Positions 16,105 through 24,982 of a stretch of 64,000 nucleotides of DNA are shown in pieces; position 1 is the first letter of the stretch, and the number at the start of each line of letters is the position of its first letter. Both the position numbers and the translations under genes were made by a program. The notes beneath the pieces are model-generated. The model saw only the letters and a list, made by a program, of their open reading frames with translations. It was not told the origin of the DNA and made no database searches. This DNA comes from Mucilaginibacter terrenus (lineage in GTDB: Bacteria > Bacteroidota > Bacteroidia > Sphingobacteriales > Sphingobacteriaceae): contig NZ_QWDE01000001.1 of assembly GCF_003432065.1 (NCBI RefSeq), forward strand, positions 1,302,001 to 1,366,000, in the 5' to 3' direction.

Positions 16105-17478
16105 TTAGCGTTCATTCTGGACCAGGTTGTTCAGACGTACCTCTTCCGCAGGGATTGGGTAGGTATACCATTTGCTGTTCGGTTCAAGGGTGTATGTTTT
16201 ACCCAGGATGGTCCGGCTGAGCGCAATGGCAAACCGGGGATCCGGGTTCAGCCGGCGCAGGTCGGTCCAGCGGGTGCCGCGTCCGGTCAGTTCCTTCCTG
16301 CGCTCCCTCAATACCAGTGCAAGCGCCTCTTCGCTGCTGCCTGCCGTGAGCGGCACAAACGTTCCCGCCTTCCACCTTTTCGATAGAAGGGTATTCAGGT
16401 CTGCCAGGGCAACAGTGGTACGGCCGCCCCTCGCGCTGCACTCCGCGCGTGTGAGATATAGCTCATCCGTAGCTATACCGGAAAAGGCGGACAATATGCC
16501 CGCGTAGTTCCCTTTGAATTTAAATCCCGGCGGAAGCGAACGGAAGAACACTGTGCTGCGGAGGTCATTAACGGCGTAGCTGCTGTAAAGTGCGGGATCA
16601 GCCAGGGTTGGCGAAGCGGAGGAGGTGAAGGTATAAGACAGGGCCACGGAATAAAAGATGATCTCCTCATTGCTGTTCGGCAGCGCACGCGGGAACGGCC
16701 GGGTTGCTGCGGCATTCACGGTATTGTAGTCGATCAGCGCTGCATTTTGCTGAAGGCAGGAATCCGCGTACCGGCCGGCGACTTCATAGTCGGCCATGTT
16801 CAGATAAACCCTGGATAAAAGAGCGAAGGCTGCCGCCACTCCGGGCCGGGTTTTAAAAGAGGTTGCAGCAGGAAGCAGCCGCCTTGCGGCAAGCAGGTCT
16901 CTGATCAGCTGCGCATAACAATTCCCAACAGTACTCCTGTCCGCTTTAAATGTCACGTCACTGCTCAGGCGCAGCGGAACACCAGGGTCGGTTGCTGCCG
17001 TTAAAGGGTTATAAGGCCGGGCAAATTCCTGTAGAAGATTGAAGTAGGCATAAGACCGGTAAAAAAGAGCGGTTCCGCGCAGTGCATCCTTGTCCGGGCC
17101 GGTTGCTGTACCGAGCTTGTCCAACCCTTCCAGGACCACATTAGCGTAGAAAATCTGCTGGTAGGGAATGTTCCAGTCGCCTGCCTGGGCATTGCCGAAA
17201 ATATCAGGCGACCAGGTATAACTGGCCCGTTCCTGTTCCAGCAGGTAGCCGTTGTATCCTGTTTCGGTAGTCCACGTATCCCCGTCCGCATTGTTGAACA
17301 GTCCGGGTGAGAGGTTGAACACCTGGTTGTTGTCCAGCAGGAATTGCATATCGGCAGCAGTTTGCGGCACCAGTAGGGCTTTGTCAGGGCGCTCATCAAG
17401 GAAATCTTTTTTGCAGGACACGAAAGTGAGGAGCCATGCAAAAAGGACAGGGAGTATCAAGGAGAATCTTTTTTTCAT
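16105..17478 (-). CDS. SusD/RagB-family outer-membrane nutrient-binding lipoprotein
   Basis: A 457-residue protein with a signal peptide ending in a lipobox (FVSC, Cys22), then CKKDFLDERPDK, the standard SusD N-terminus. The body is rich in TPR-like helices (QIFYANVVLEGLD, RSYAYFNLLQEFARPY) and ends in a LRRLNPDPRF segment and the KWYTYPIPAEE near-C-terminal segment found across the family. SusD proteins cap the SusC barrel on the cell surface and bind the substrate. It follows susC by 9 bases on the same strand. The substrate cannot be told from sequence, and no glycan-active enzyme is near. Confidence 0.94.
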   Translation of the reverse strand: MKKRFSLILPVLFAWLLTFVSCKKDFLDERPDKALLVPQTAADMQFLLDNNQVFNLSPGLFNNADGDTWTTETGYNGYLLEQERASYTWSPDIFGNAQAGDWNIPYQQIFYANVVLEGLDKLGTATGPDKDALRGTALFYRSYAYFNLLQEFARPYNPLTAATDPGVPLRLSSDVTFKADRSTVGNCYAQLIRDLLAARRLLPAATSFKTRPGVAAAFALLSRVYLNMADYEVAGRYADSCLQQNAALIDYNTVNAAATRPFPRALPNSNEEIIFYSVALSYTFTSSASPTLADPALYSSYAVNDLRSTVFFRSLPPGFKFKGNYAGILSAFSGIATDELYLTRAECSARGGRTTVALADLNTLLSKRWKAGTFVPLTAGSSEEALALVLRERRKELTGRGTRWTDLRRLNPDPRFAIALSRTILGKTYTLEPNSKWYTYPIPAEEVRLNNLVQNER

Positions 17479-17487
17479 ATCATTGAA

Positions 17488-20400
17488 TTAATATTTATAG
17501 CGGATGCCGCAGGCGATCGTCCGGGTAAGCGGATAAGTATTGAAATAATCAGGGTCGAGATGAGCCTTGTTCGCCCGCCATATAATGCCGAGGTTGGCGG
17601 CGTAGACATATAGCTGCAGGCTGCCCTTCTGCGGAGACCAGCCAAGTCGTACATCCTGGAGGCGGACGTGGTCGCCTTTTTCTACCAGTGCGGAAGAATA
17701 CGTGTAGAACTCGTCCCGCCGGTTGTCCGTCGCTGCAGGAAGAGAAGGTACCACCGTTTGGGTCTCATCGCCGGGCTGCTGCCAGCGTACCGCATAGTCT
17801 CCGTTCTGTCCGAAGAGTCCGTAGTCAGCACCGTATCGAATGGAAGTGCGGCGGAAGTAATAGCCCAGTTTGTAGCTGATGTTGGCAGAAAGGCTCCAGG
17901 CACCATAGCTGAAGGTGTTCCGCAGCGCGCCGAAGACCAGCGGTCGCGAGGAGCCGTGAAAAACAAGGTTGTCCGGCGTGGCTGCTGCAAGTATTGCGGC
18001 ATAGTCCTTACTCACCCTGCCGTCTAGGTAACCCTGCGGGTCCCCCGTTGAGGGGTCCAGCCCTGCCCAGCCATAGCTGTAAACCGCAAAGAGCGGCCTG
18101 CCGGTAAGCGGGTAAGCGCCGAGCGGGCCGTCGGTCAGGTAAGCAGCAGCGGAAGCCTGCCGGTCGTAACGGCTTACCTTGTCCGTTACATAGCTCAGGA
18201 AAAAGCTGGTGGCCCATCCCAGCCGCCGGGTCAGGTTTCGGGTGTCTATGTTCAGGTCAAGGCCGTGCCCGCTGGTCCCGGCGGTATTACCTGTAAAGAG
18301 GGTAATTCCTGTCGAAGGTGGATAAGCAGCCTGCCCGATCAGATCTATACCTTTCTTCAGGTAATAATCCAGGCTGCCCGCAACGCGGTGGTCAGCCAGT
18401 GCGAAATCCACACCAAGGTTGATATTGCGGACCCGTTCCCACCGCAGTGAAGGATTGGGCGGGTTAATGATCTTTGCATAGGGTAAGCCGGTTTGGGAGG
18501 TGCTGCCATCCAGATAGCTTGCAGTGGTGAAGGCGGATAGGCTTTTGTTAATGTTACCGTTGTATCCGAAAGTTGCGCGGAACTTTAGTTCGGGAAGCCA
18601 GCCCAGGTGATAAAACGCTTCACGCGAAAGATTCCACGAGAAGCCGGCAGAGTAGAGCGGCACACCTTTCTGGTTGGTCCGCACGCCGAAAAGATTGGAC
18701 TGATCGAGCCGCCCGCTTGCTGAAAAGGTAAGCCGGCCATCGTAGGTATAAGCTGCGTTCGCGTAGTAGGAACGGGAATGGTCCGTTGCGTCACCCTCAG
18801 ACAGCCCGGAAGGAATGGGTGCACCGATATTGGGGTTATCATAAAAAGTATACGTGCTTACATAATCGACCGGCCTGGAGGTCGCGTGTTCCGGGTCGTA
18901 GCCGTAACGGCTGCTGCTGTTTGAAGTAACATGCAGGGATTGCACTTCGTACCCTCCGATGGCGCTTAGTTCATGCCGCAAACCAAAATGCCGGTTGTAA
19001 TCCACCTGAACCCTGCCGTCGTGATGTACGGATCCACCTTCGGCCAGGTCCAGGACAGCGCCTGGGGGAACAGGCTGGTACAGGGTACCGGTTCCGTCAT
19101 CCTGAGTGTACCGGTTAACCAGGTTACGTGCAGCATAACTGCCAGCTGCCAGCAGATTACGCCCTGTGCTCTGCCCCTGGTCATACTGGTACAGGAAGCG
19201 CGCATCCAGCCCGTTAAAAAGCTGGTACTTGACCCCGGTGTTGAGCCGGGCATTCAACAGCTTGCGGCGGTTGTCAGCAAGCTGCAGCTCTTCCAGCGGA
19301 CGATAGTTCCAGTCGAGCAGGCCGGCTCCGGGTGCTGCCGATACGAAGTCGGCACGCAGGTCTTTGATCACTGCTAACGGCTGCCCGCTCGCATCTGCCA
19401 GCTGCGCATAGGGATAGAGCTGCTGCCCGTTGTTCCAGGTCAAGGAAAACGGATTGTTCCGGTCCGTTGTTGTCCGGGCGACGTTAAGGGCAGCGCTTAG
19501 CTCCAGTCGGGGGCTGAGCCGGAAAGTTTCAGAGGCGTTCAGGGTAAGCCGGTCAAAACCATTGCCTGCTTCCCTGTCCAGGTTCCGGTCATAACCGCCG
19601 GAAAAGAAATAACGGTTCGCAGCAGATCCGCCCTCGACAGTCAATGCGTATTGCTGCTTGAAAGATCGCCTGTAAAAATATTTTGAGAGGTCATCGCGCA
19701 GGTCATGTGTGCCGAGCATCGTAAGTTGCCGGTTCACCTCTTCAGCAGAGCGCAGCCCCTCACGGCCGGCGAGCAGGAGCTCTACGGCGGGAGAGAGCGG
19801 CAGGTGTCCGTCAGCCGACAAAGTGCCGTCAAAATAGCCCTCCGTGAACAGCCTGCGCTCGATGCTGAGGTAGTCCTCAGGGCTCATCCGGTTAAGCTGC
19901 TTAAGATCAGGGCGGCTGCCGCCCTCCACGGTAGCGCTGAAACTAACCTGCGGGGCACGGTTAAATCCGCCCTTTTTCGTAGTGATTACGATTACCCCGT
20001 TGCCCGCACGGGTACCCCAGATCGATGCCGCCGCCGCATCGCGCAGTACGCTGATGCTCTCCACATCATTAGGGTTGAGATTTTCTATGGGCTCGTTGTA
20101 CGGGAACCCGTCAACAACGATCAGCGGATCGGCATTGGAGAACAGGGTGCTCTGTCCCCGGATAGACAGCCGTGTTCCAACCGGGTTAAAGCTCAATCCG
20201 GGCACCACGTCCTTCAGACGGTCAGTGATGTCGGTAGAGAAGCTGCGGTTTATCAGTTCCCGGCCAACCGTTACAAAGGAGCCGGTCGCCCGCTCTTTGG
20301 GCAGTTGCTGATAGCCTGTTGAGACCGTTACTTCTGCAATCGTATTAACAGCAGGTTCAAGCACGATCTTAATAGTATCCCGCAACGGAAGTATAATGCT

Positions 20401-20649
20401 GCGTTCAAAAGGGACAAAGCCGGTATAGGTAACACGAAGCCGATAATTTCCATGATTAGCGCTCAGGCGAAAATGACCGGATGCGTCAGTTATCATCAGG
20501 CGGGTTCCGGGCAGGAGCGCAATTGTTGCGCCGGATACCGGATGGCCAGCAAGGTCAAGGACACGCCCGTTAATTGCTGCGTTCTGCGCCCGAAGCGATC
20601 CAGTGTAGCAGCAAAACGTGAGCAGCATTAAGTATAAATAATATTTCAT
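17488..20649 (-). CDS. SusC/RagA-type TonB-dependent outer-membrane transporter
   Basis: A 1053-residue protein with a signal peptide (about 1-21), a CarboxypepD-reg-like beta domain (about 25-105), a TonB plug with LNPNDVESISVLRDAAAASI (about 190-210) and a 22-strand-type barrel ending in an aromatic residue-rich strand (CGIRYKY). With SusD it forms the energised importer of the pair. Its ATG overlaps the stop of the upstream TlpA-like gene by four bases (ATGA), so the operon order is tlpA-susC-susD. No sugar-hydrolase gene accompanies it, so a peptide or metallophore substrate is as likely as a glycan. Confidence 0.95.
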   Translation of the reverse strand: MKYYLYLMLLTFCCYTGSLRAQNAAINGRVLDLAGHPVSGATIALLPGTRLMITDASGHFRLSANHGNYRLRVTYTGFVPFERSIILPLRDTIKIVLEPAVNTIAEVTVSTGYQQLPKERATGSFVTVGRELINRSFSTDITDRLKDVVPGLSFNPVGTRLSIRGQSTLFSNADPLIVVDGFPYNEPIENLNPNDVESISVLRDAAAASIWGTRAGNGVIVITTKKGGFNRAPQVSFSATVEGGSRPDLKQLNRMSPEDYLSIERRLFTEGYFDGTLSADGHLPLSPAVELLLAGREGLRSAEEVNRQLTMLGTHDLRDDLSKYFYRRSFKQQYALTVEGGSAANRYFFSGGYDRNLDREAGNGFDRLTLNASETFRLSPRLELSAALNVARTTTDRNNPFSLTWNNGQQLYPYAQLADASGQPLAVIKDLRADFVSAAPGAGLLDWNYRPLEELQLADNRRKLLNARLNTGVKYQLFNGLDARFLYQYDQGQSTGRNLLAAGSYAARNLVNRYTQDDGTGTLYQPVPPGAVLDLAEGGSVHHDGRVQVDYNRHFGLRHELSAIGGYEVQSLHVTSNSSSRYGYDPEHATSRPVDYVSTYTFYDNPNIGAPIPSGLSEGDATDHSRSYYANAAYTYDGRLTFSASGRLDQSNLFGVRTNQKGVPLYSAGFSWNLSREAFYHLGWLPELKFRATFGYNGNINKSLSAFTTASYLDGSTSQTGLPYAKIINPPNPSLRWERVRNINLGVDFALADHRVAGSLDYYLKKGIDLIGQAAYPPSTGITLFTGNTAGTSGHGLDLNIDTRNLTRRLGWATSFFLSYVTDKVSRYDRQASAAAYLTDGPLGAYPLTGRPLFAVYSYGWAGLDPSTGDPQGYLDGRVSKDYAAILAAATPDNLVFHGSSRPLVFGALRNTFSYGAWSLSANISYKLGYYFRRTSIRYGADYGLFGQNGDYAVRWQQPGDETQTVVPSLPAATDNRRDEFYTYSSALVEKGDHVRLQDVRLGWSPQKGSLQLYVYAANLGIIWRANKAHLDPDYFNTYPLTRTIACGIRYKY

Positions 20650-22013
20650 GGGATAAGGTTAGCGGGTGAATGATTAGCAATTGCAGCATCACGGATAACA
20701 AGCATGTCGACCACGGCTTCCCGCTGAACAAAAGCAAGCCCATAGGCGGCAAGCTGCTGATTCAGCGACGTGATATCGGTGAGTTTGCCGGAGAATTGCA
20801 CGTCGACCCTGCCGGAATAGCCGGTCTGGTCAATCACGGGCAAAGTTGATTTCTGCAGATAGAGTGTCTGTAGCCGCATCATCAACTGTTCAAGGTGAGC
20901 GTTTTGCAGGTGGCAGCTGAACGCATTGATGTCGGTGACCACCGGACCTCCTTTTGTCTTCAAACGATCTGAAGTATCCGTCCGCACCAGCGCCAAACAG
21001 GGCGTCCGCACCGCTTCTACACCCACCTGCCATTGCGGGAACATGCGGCGAAGGTCCGCCTGTATCATCGCAAAAGCCTTATCTCCTACGCCGGCAGGCA
21101 CGACCAGCTCATAACAGTACCCGTGACCTTCGGCCTGCCAGGCATTATACGCTTGACCAACCAGTTTGGAAGTCATCTGTGCAGAATCTTTAGATAGTAA
21201 TTTCAACCGGGCTTCAGGAAACCAGCGTCCGCCCTCACTATAGGCAAGCCGGCAAAGCCACGTAAAAGGCACGTTTCGGACTGAAAACGACTGGGGTTTG
21301 CCGGGGGCATATTCAGATATCCGCAGGGCCGCGGGGAGGCCGGGCACGTAACCGGAAAGAACGGAATGGTAGATAACGCCGGAGCCGCTGCCGCCGTTAC
21401 CGGCTATAAAGAGCGGCTTTTCGGGATCGAATGGTATGCGCAGGTCCTTCTTTTCAGCAAGAGGGGCATTGCCGCTGAGCATTGCCGTAATGTTCCTCTG
21501 GTTGACTTCGCCGAACTCAGTGATGGCACGGACAATTCCATTGGCATCTATCCAGACGTAGTGTGGCAGGGAGCGGTGCGGGAACAGGCGGTGCAGCGCA
21601 ACGTCGCCGGTCACTTCCGGCAGGTTAAAAGGTCTGATTTGCTGCAATGCGGCAAGAACCGGTGCAACGGCACTTGGCTTTTCATAGGTAACCGGCAGAA
21701 ACACCATGCGGTCACCGAATGAGCGCTGGAGAGAATCCATCACCGGAACCATCATCCGGCAGGGCGCGCACCAGGTTGCCCAAAAGTCCAGGATCAGCAG
21801 TTTGCCGCGAAAGTCAGACAGGCGGGCCGTTTTGACAAGCTTCCCTCCCACTCGGAGATTGCTGATGCCGGTGATCAGTACATCAGGGACTTTCTGCCCG
21901 ATGGAAACACCGCCTGCGGTGATGTTTTCAGTATAGTTTTTGATATTTAGTTCCTGCGCTGCTGCCCGAAAAAAAAGGCTAAGAAGGGCCAGGAAGCAAA
22001 TTTTGTGCTTCAT
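20646..22013 (-). CDS. TlpA-type thioredoxin fused to a DUF3738-like domain
   Basis: A 455-residue secreted protein: signal peptide (about 1-19), a TlpA/AhpC-TSA thioredoxin fold (about 35-190) with FWATWCAPC, whose two cysteines form the active CxxC, then a C-terminal region (about 200-445) ending in LPVIDQTGYSGRVDVQFSG. The latter resembles the DUF3738 domain common in Acidobacteria and Bacteroidota. It is the first gene of the tlpA-susC-susD operon. The fusion suggests a periplasmic disulfide reductase tied to the imported substrate or to maturation of neighbouring Cys-containing proteins. That link is inferred from context. Confidence 0.85.
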   Translation of the reverse strand: MKHKICFLALLSLFFRAAAQELNIKNYTENITAGGVSIGQKVPDVLITGISNLRVGGKLVKTARLSDFRGKLLILDFWATWCAPCRMMVPVMDSLQRSFGDRMVFLPVTYEKPSAVAPVLAALQQIRPFNLPEVTGDVALHRLFPHRSLPHYVWIDANGIVRAITEFGEVNQRNITAMLSGNAPLAEKKDLRIPFDPEKPLFIAGNGGSGSGVIYHSVLSGYVPGLPAALRISEYAPGKPQSFSVRNVPFTWLCRLAYSEGGRWFPEARLKLLSKDSAQMTSKLVGQAYNAWQAEGHGYCYELVVPAGVGDKAFAMIQADLRRMFPQWQVGVEAVRTPCLALVRTDTSDRLKTKGGPVVTDINAFSCHLQNAHLEQLMMRLQTLYLQKSTLPVIDQTGYSGRVDVQFSGKLTDITSLNQQLAAYGLAFVQREAVVDMLVIRDAAIANHSPANLIP

Positions 22014-22120
22014 ATAATACCATTAAAGATGAATGAGTTTAGTAGCTAGCAGGAAGTGGGATCACCTGCGCGCCTCATTCGGGCGGGCAGATCACAAGCA
22101 GCCACGAAGAGATAATAGGT

Positions 22121-22432
22121 CTAGGCATGTGCTTGTCCTCCATTCTGCATGACCGGGTAAGGTGCCCCGCTCGCCTGGTGCAAAGCACTCGCTGCCCTCA
22201 CTAAAGCTACTAACTGATCTAAGAGCGAGGCAAGCTCTTCTGCTGTGACCGCCTTTTTAAACACAACTGATCTTTCTCCCAGGCCGGCCAGAGCGGCCAG
22301 CGCAAAAAGCTCCCAAAGCAGCTCTCCTACCCTGCCCGGGTCCCAGCGCTTAATAAAGGCATGGATAACCTCGTGCGGCGTTATGGCTGCATCAGGAATC
22401 TGATCATAAAGGTTGTTAAAGACGGCTTCCAT
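22121..22432 (-). CDS. Hypothetical helical protein
   Basis: A 103-residue protein from the ATG at 22432; a TTG at 22474 would add 14 residues. It is Ala/Leu-rich and helical, with WELFALAALAGLG near the centre and a Gln/Gly-rich end. There is no signal peptide and no motif I recognise. It is on the same strand as the tlpA-susC-susD operon, 107 bases upstream, and may be co-transcribed with it. Base composition matches the GC-rich island. Confidence 0.45.
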   Translation of the reverse strand: MEAVFNNLYDQIPDAAITPHEVIHAFIKRWDPGRVGELLWELFALAALAGLGERSVVFKKAVTAEELASLLDQLVALVRAASALHQASGAPYPVMQNGGQAHA

Positions 22433-22704
22433 TACACAGTGTTCGGTTAATACACAAGCCGGTATAAACGCCAAAGGCGTGGTACCCAGCCATTCGCCGC
22501 TGAGGTCCTAGGAGACCTTGAGAACGAATAAGCCGGGCCCACGCCTATAGCGTGAGCACCTTACTTACCCTCCTGTTCTCGTTTGAATTTCCTAGGTTCC
22601 AGCGACAAGAGATTATAAGTGCAATGCCTCAATAATTTGAAGACTGCAATAATAAAATTAATTTTTTACTTCATCAGAAAGCTAATGTAGAATATTAATT
22701 TCAA
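22433..22704. other. Intergenic stretch, GC-rich to AT-rich transition
   Basis: No coding frame that I would trust. Base composition falls sharply here, from the GC-rich lanB/susCD region to an AT-rich stretch before the XRE gene. Two short palindromes containing CCTAGG are visible (near 22507 and 22591). This may be one edge of the acquired island, but no flanking direct repeats or integrase were found. Confidence 0.35.
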
Positions 22705-22722
22705 TGTGTCAATACTGACACA
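22705..22722. promoter_or_regulatory. Candidate operator of the downstream XRE regulator
   Basis: A perfect inverted repeat TGTGTCA-ATAC-TGACACA, 38 bases upstream of the XRE gene start. The 7-base arms with a 4-base spacer suit a dimeric HTH repressor, so autoregulation is the simplest reading. Not tested. Confidence 0.5.
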
Positions 22723-22759
22723 AAAAAATACTTTAAATTTTTAGACTTTTCTCAATCGC

Positions 22760-23053
22760 ATGATTGAAGAAAATCTAAAGGAAAACTATCGCAAAGTTGC
22801 TTTCAATCTTTATACTCTTAGAACCGTTAAAGGCTGGACTCAGGAACAGTTGGCAATTTTCAGTAATGTAGAGCGCGCAAAGATTAGTCGAATTGAAAAC
22901 TACAGAGAAGATTTTCTGTTCTCCACAATACTGAAACTTGCGGCCACTTTGGACGTACCCACCCAAGCTCTTCTTGATCTCAGTGTTGATGTGCCTCCTG
23001 ATTTTGAACAGAATCGCAAAAAGCAACCAAAAAAAAGGAATAAACAGTCATAA
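22760..23053 (+). CDS. XRE-family helix-turn-helix regulator
   Basis: A 97-residue protein with a Cro/C1 HTH at about residues 15-75 (LYTLRTVKGWTQEQLAIFS, VERAKISRIEN, LKLAATLDVPTQALLDL) and a Lys/Gln-rich basic tail. An inverted repeat at 22705-22722 just upstream is a likely operator. It stands alone at the right edge of the GC-rich island, with AT-rich codon use unlike the susCD genes. Target genes unknown. Confidence 0.88.
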   Translation: MIEENLKENYRKVAFNLYTLRTVKGWTQEQLAIFSNVERAKISRIENYREDFLFSTILKLAATLDVPTQALLDLSVDVPPDFEQNRKKQPKKRNKQS

Positions 23054-23076
23054 TCACAATATTTAATTACCAACTT

Positions 23077-23202
23077 ATGGTATTGAATGAATATGCCGAG
23101 GTTTACTGGCAAAAGACTTACCTGGGAGCACGCAAAAAGGATCAGTATACAACCAGCGATAATATGTCAGTACATCTATGCCAAACTCACCTACAAACCT
23201 AA
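23077..23202 (+). CDS. Possible 41-residue peptide gene downstream of the XRE gene
   Basis: A short frame from the ATG at 23077 to the TAA ending at 23202, 23 bases after the XRE stop. The product is mixed polar/aromatic, with EVYWQKTYLGARKKDQYTT in the middle and a single Cys near the end. No signal peptide or family is recognisable. It could be a remnant of a longer gene, since the following 170 bases are non-coding. Supported only by frame and position. Confidence 0.25.
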   Translation: MVLNEYAEVYWQKTYLGARKKDQYTTSDNMSVHLCQTHLQT

Positions 23203-23373
23203 ACCAATCAGATCCTATAGGTAGGGGCATTCAAGAAACGAAGTTGGTGGAGCGTTTATGACAAATGCGTCGATAGCTCCAAGGGTTCGGGTCCGTTCAG
23301 TTCCGCTAAATTTCCTTCTATGAGCACTTGAAGGCATGCTATTGTTTTGGGTAAGCGAGTTCATCCTGGATCA

Positions 23374-23805
23374 TCATGGCCTGGCTGTTCCGCTGCATAC
23401 TGCGACCGGTTTGGCAGGGGTGTTAGTTGGGGCGCAGTTATCCAGACAAATCCTGGACAGGAACACCGGAAATTTGCAATAAGCCATTAAAATGATCAGG
23501 AGCAGGTAACTGATCATCCGAACTGCACCTGGTATAGCTTTGGCAAAAAATCGCATATAAGCTATCCAGGCAACCAGTAAAGCGAGCATCAGCAATCCGA
23601 TCAGAAATGTCTCCGGAAATAAGCTAAATGCTGCAGCGACAAACAGACTTCCGCCAAAATAGCCCATACCTGCGGTGTGCATCCGGAAGCGTGCAAAAAG
23701 GTCCACATCCTCCTCATCACTACCTGCAATGATGTTGTAAGCCATAATAATAGCCGTTAAGGCTATAAAAACAAGCAAGGTAAGGGAGAACACGTCAAAC
23801 CACAT
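23374..23805 (-). CDS. Hypothetical four-helix membrane protein
   Basis: A 143-residue protein with hydrophobic segments at about 5-28, 47-65, 68-88 and 97-112, a short acidic loop (GSDEEDVD) and a Cys/Pro-containing tail. No family recognised. It lies 49 bases downstream of the alcohol dehydrogenase gene on the same strand, so it is probably the last gene of that operon. A role in substrate uptake or envelope adaptation is possible but unsupported. Confidence 0.6.
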   Translation of the reverse strand: MWFDVFSLTLLVFIALTAIIMAYNIIAGSDEEDVDLFARFRMHTAGMGYFGGSLFVAAAFSLFPETFLIGLLMLALLVAWIAYMRFFAKAIPGAVRMISYLLLIILMAYCKFPVFLSRICLDNCAPTNTPAKPVAVCSGTARP

Positions 23806-23854
23806 AAGTAAATAATTAAACCGGCCGCCGGCAGTGCGACCGGTATTTGAGAAA

Positions 23855-24964
23855 CTAAATAATAGTCAGCTGATCAAACCTGATCACCGGTTTGATGGTA
23901 ACGCCTTTTTCAGAATCTTCCGCCGCCTGGTTCATTTCCGCGGGATCGTAAAATTTGATCAGTTGGTCAAAGGGAAATTTTCCGGCCTTATGAAGCGCTA
24001 CAAGTTGCGGTATAAAAATTTCCGGTATGCTCTCGCCTTCCACGATCCCTTTTATAGTCAAGCCTTTTCCAACCATATAATTGGCATCGAAAGAAACCGC
24101 AGTGTGAGAAGCACCTATGATGCCGCAAACCCCTCTTGATTTCAGCGCGTAAAGCGCTAAATTAATGACCTCGTTCCTGCCTGTTGTATCCAATGCGTAG
24201 TCAATGCCGTCGGAATCAATGGCCTTGATGGCGTCCGCAAAATCACTTTGTCTGCTGTCGAGCGTATGGGTAGCACCAAGCTTGAGCGCGAGTTCCAGCC
24301 TGCCGGCATTAATATCGACCGCGATGATAGTTGTGCAGCCCGTGGCGGCTGCAGCCATAATAGCCGACAGGCCCACTGCACCGGTACCAAAGATCAGGAT
24401 GCTGGAGCCGGGTCCGGGCTTCAGGGCATTAATAACTGAGCCCGCACCGGTTTGGATGCCGCAGCCCAGCGGACCGAGCAATTCCAGCGGGACGGTTGGG
24501 TCTACTTTAACCACATTGATCTCCGGGGCAATGGTATAAGTGCCGAAAGATGACTGCTGGAAAAAGAAGTCATTCAGCCCATCATTTTTTTGGTGGTGCG
24601 CATGACTGCCATCTGCACGGCCGCCGCCGAAATTCAGGCCTACAAAGTTGTAGCAATAAGAGGGGCTGCCCTTGAGGCAGTTCGGACATTTGCCGCAATG
24701 TCCGTAGCTGATCACCACATGATCACCCGGTTTAACTTTTGTCACTTCGTTTCCTACTGCTTCGACAACGCCGGATCCTTCGTGACCCAGCACGATCGGT
24801 AATGGTGCGGGATATATTTGGTCCCTCGCAGCAAGGTCGGTATGACAAATACCGCAGGCCGTAATTTTAATCATTACTTCATTGGCGCGGGGCCCGTCAA
24901 GCTCCGCTTGTTCGAAGGTAAACGGCGCGTTTTTTTCTTTAGTTACAGCTACTGTAATTTCCAT
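23855..24964 (-). CDS. Zinc-dependent alcohol dehydrogenase, aryl-alcohol (XylB-like) type
   Basis: A 369-residue MDR-family enzyme. Catalytic zinc ligands are the Cys in CGICHTDL, His in GHEG and the Cys in GPLGCGIQTGAG. The structural zinc site is CGKCPNCLKGSPSYC. The Rossmann fold shows FGTGAVGLSA and a VDI acid, pointing to NAD(H). The GCGIQTGAGSVINALKPGPG stretch is characteristic of the aryl/benzyl-alcohol dehydrogenase branch. It is 18 bases downstream of a secreted hydrolase gene, in an operon preceded by a palindromic site also present upstream of the benzaldehyde-dehydrogenase-like gene at 55956. Substrate is inferred from subfamily resemblance. Confidence 0.9.
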   Translation of the reverse strand: MEITVAVTKEKNAPFTFEQAELDGPRANEVMIKITACGICHTDLAARDQIYPAPLPIVLGHEGSGVVEAVGNEVTKVKPGDHVVISYGHCGKCPNCLKGSPSYCYNFVGLNFGGGRADGSHAHHQKNDGLNDFFFQQSSFGTYTIAPEINVVKVDPTVPLELLGPLGCGIQTGAGSVINALKPGPGSSILIFGTGAVGLSAIMAAAATGCTTIIAVDINAGRLELALKLGATHTLDSRQSDFADAIKAIDSDGIDYALDTTGRNEVINLALYALKSRGVCGIIGASHTAVSFDANYMVGKGLTIKGIVEGESIPEIFIPQLVALHKAGKFPFDQLIKFYDPAEMNQAAEDSEKGVTIKPVIRFDQLTII

Positions 24965-24982
24965 TGAACTTGATTTTAAAGG

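Noticed and set aside
19705..20322. Plus-strand frame within susC
   Set aside because: Antisense shadow of the TonB plug region, no domain.
22500..22620. CCTAGG-containing palindromes as an attachment site
   Set aside because: They are short, there is no matching copy elsewhere that I could find, and no integrase is present.
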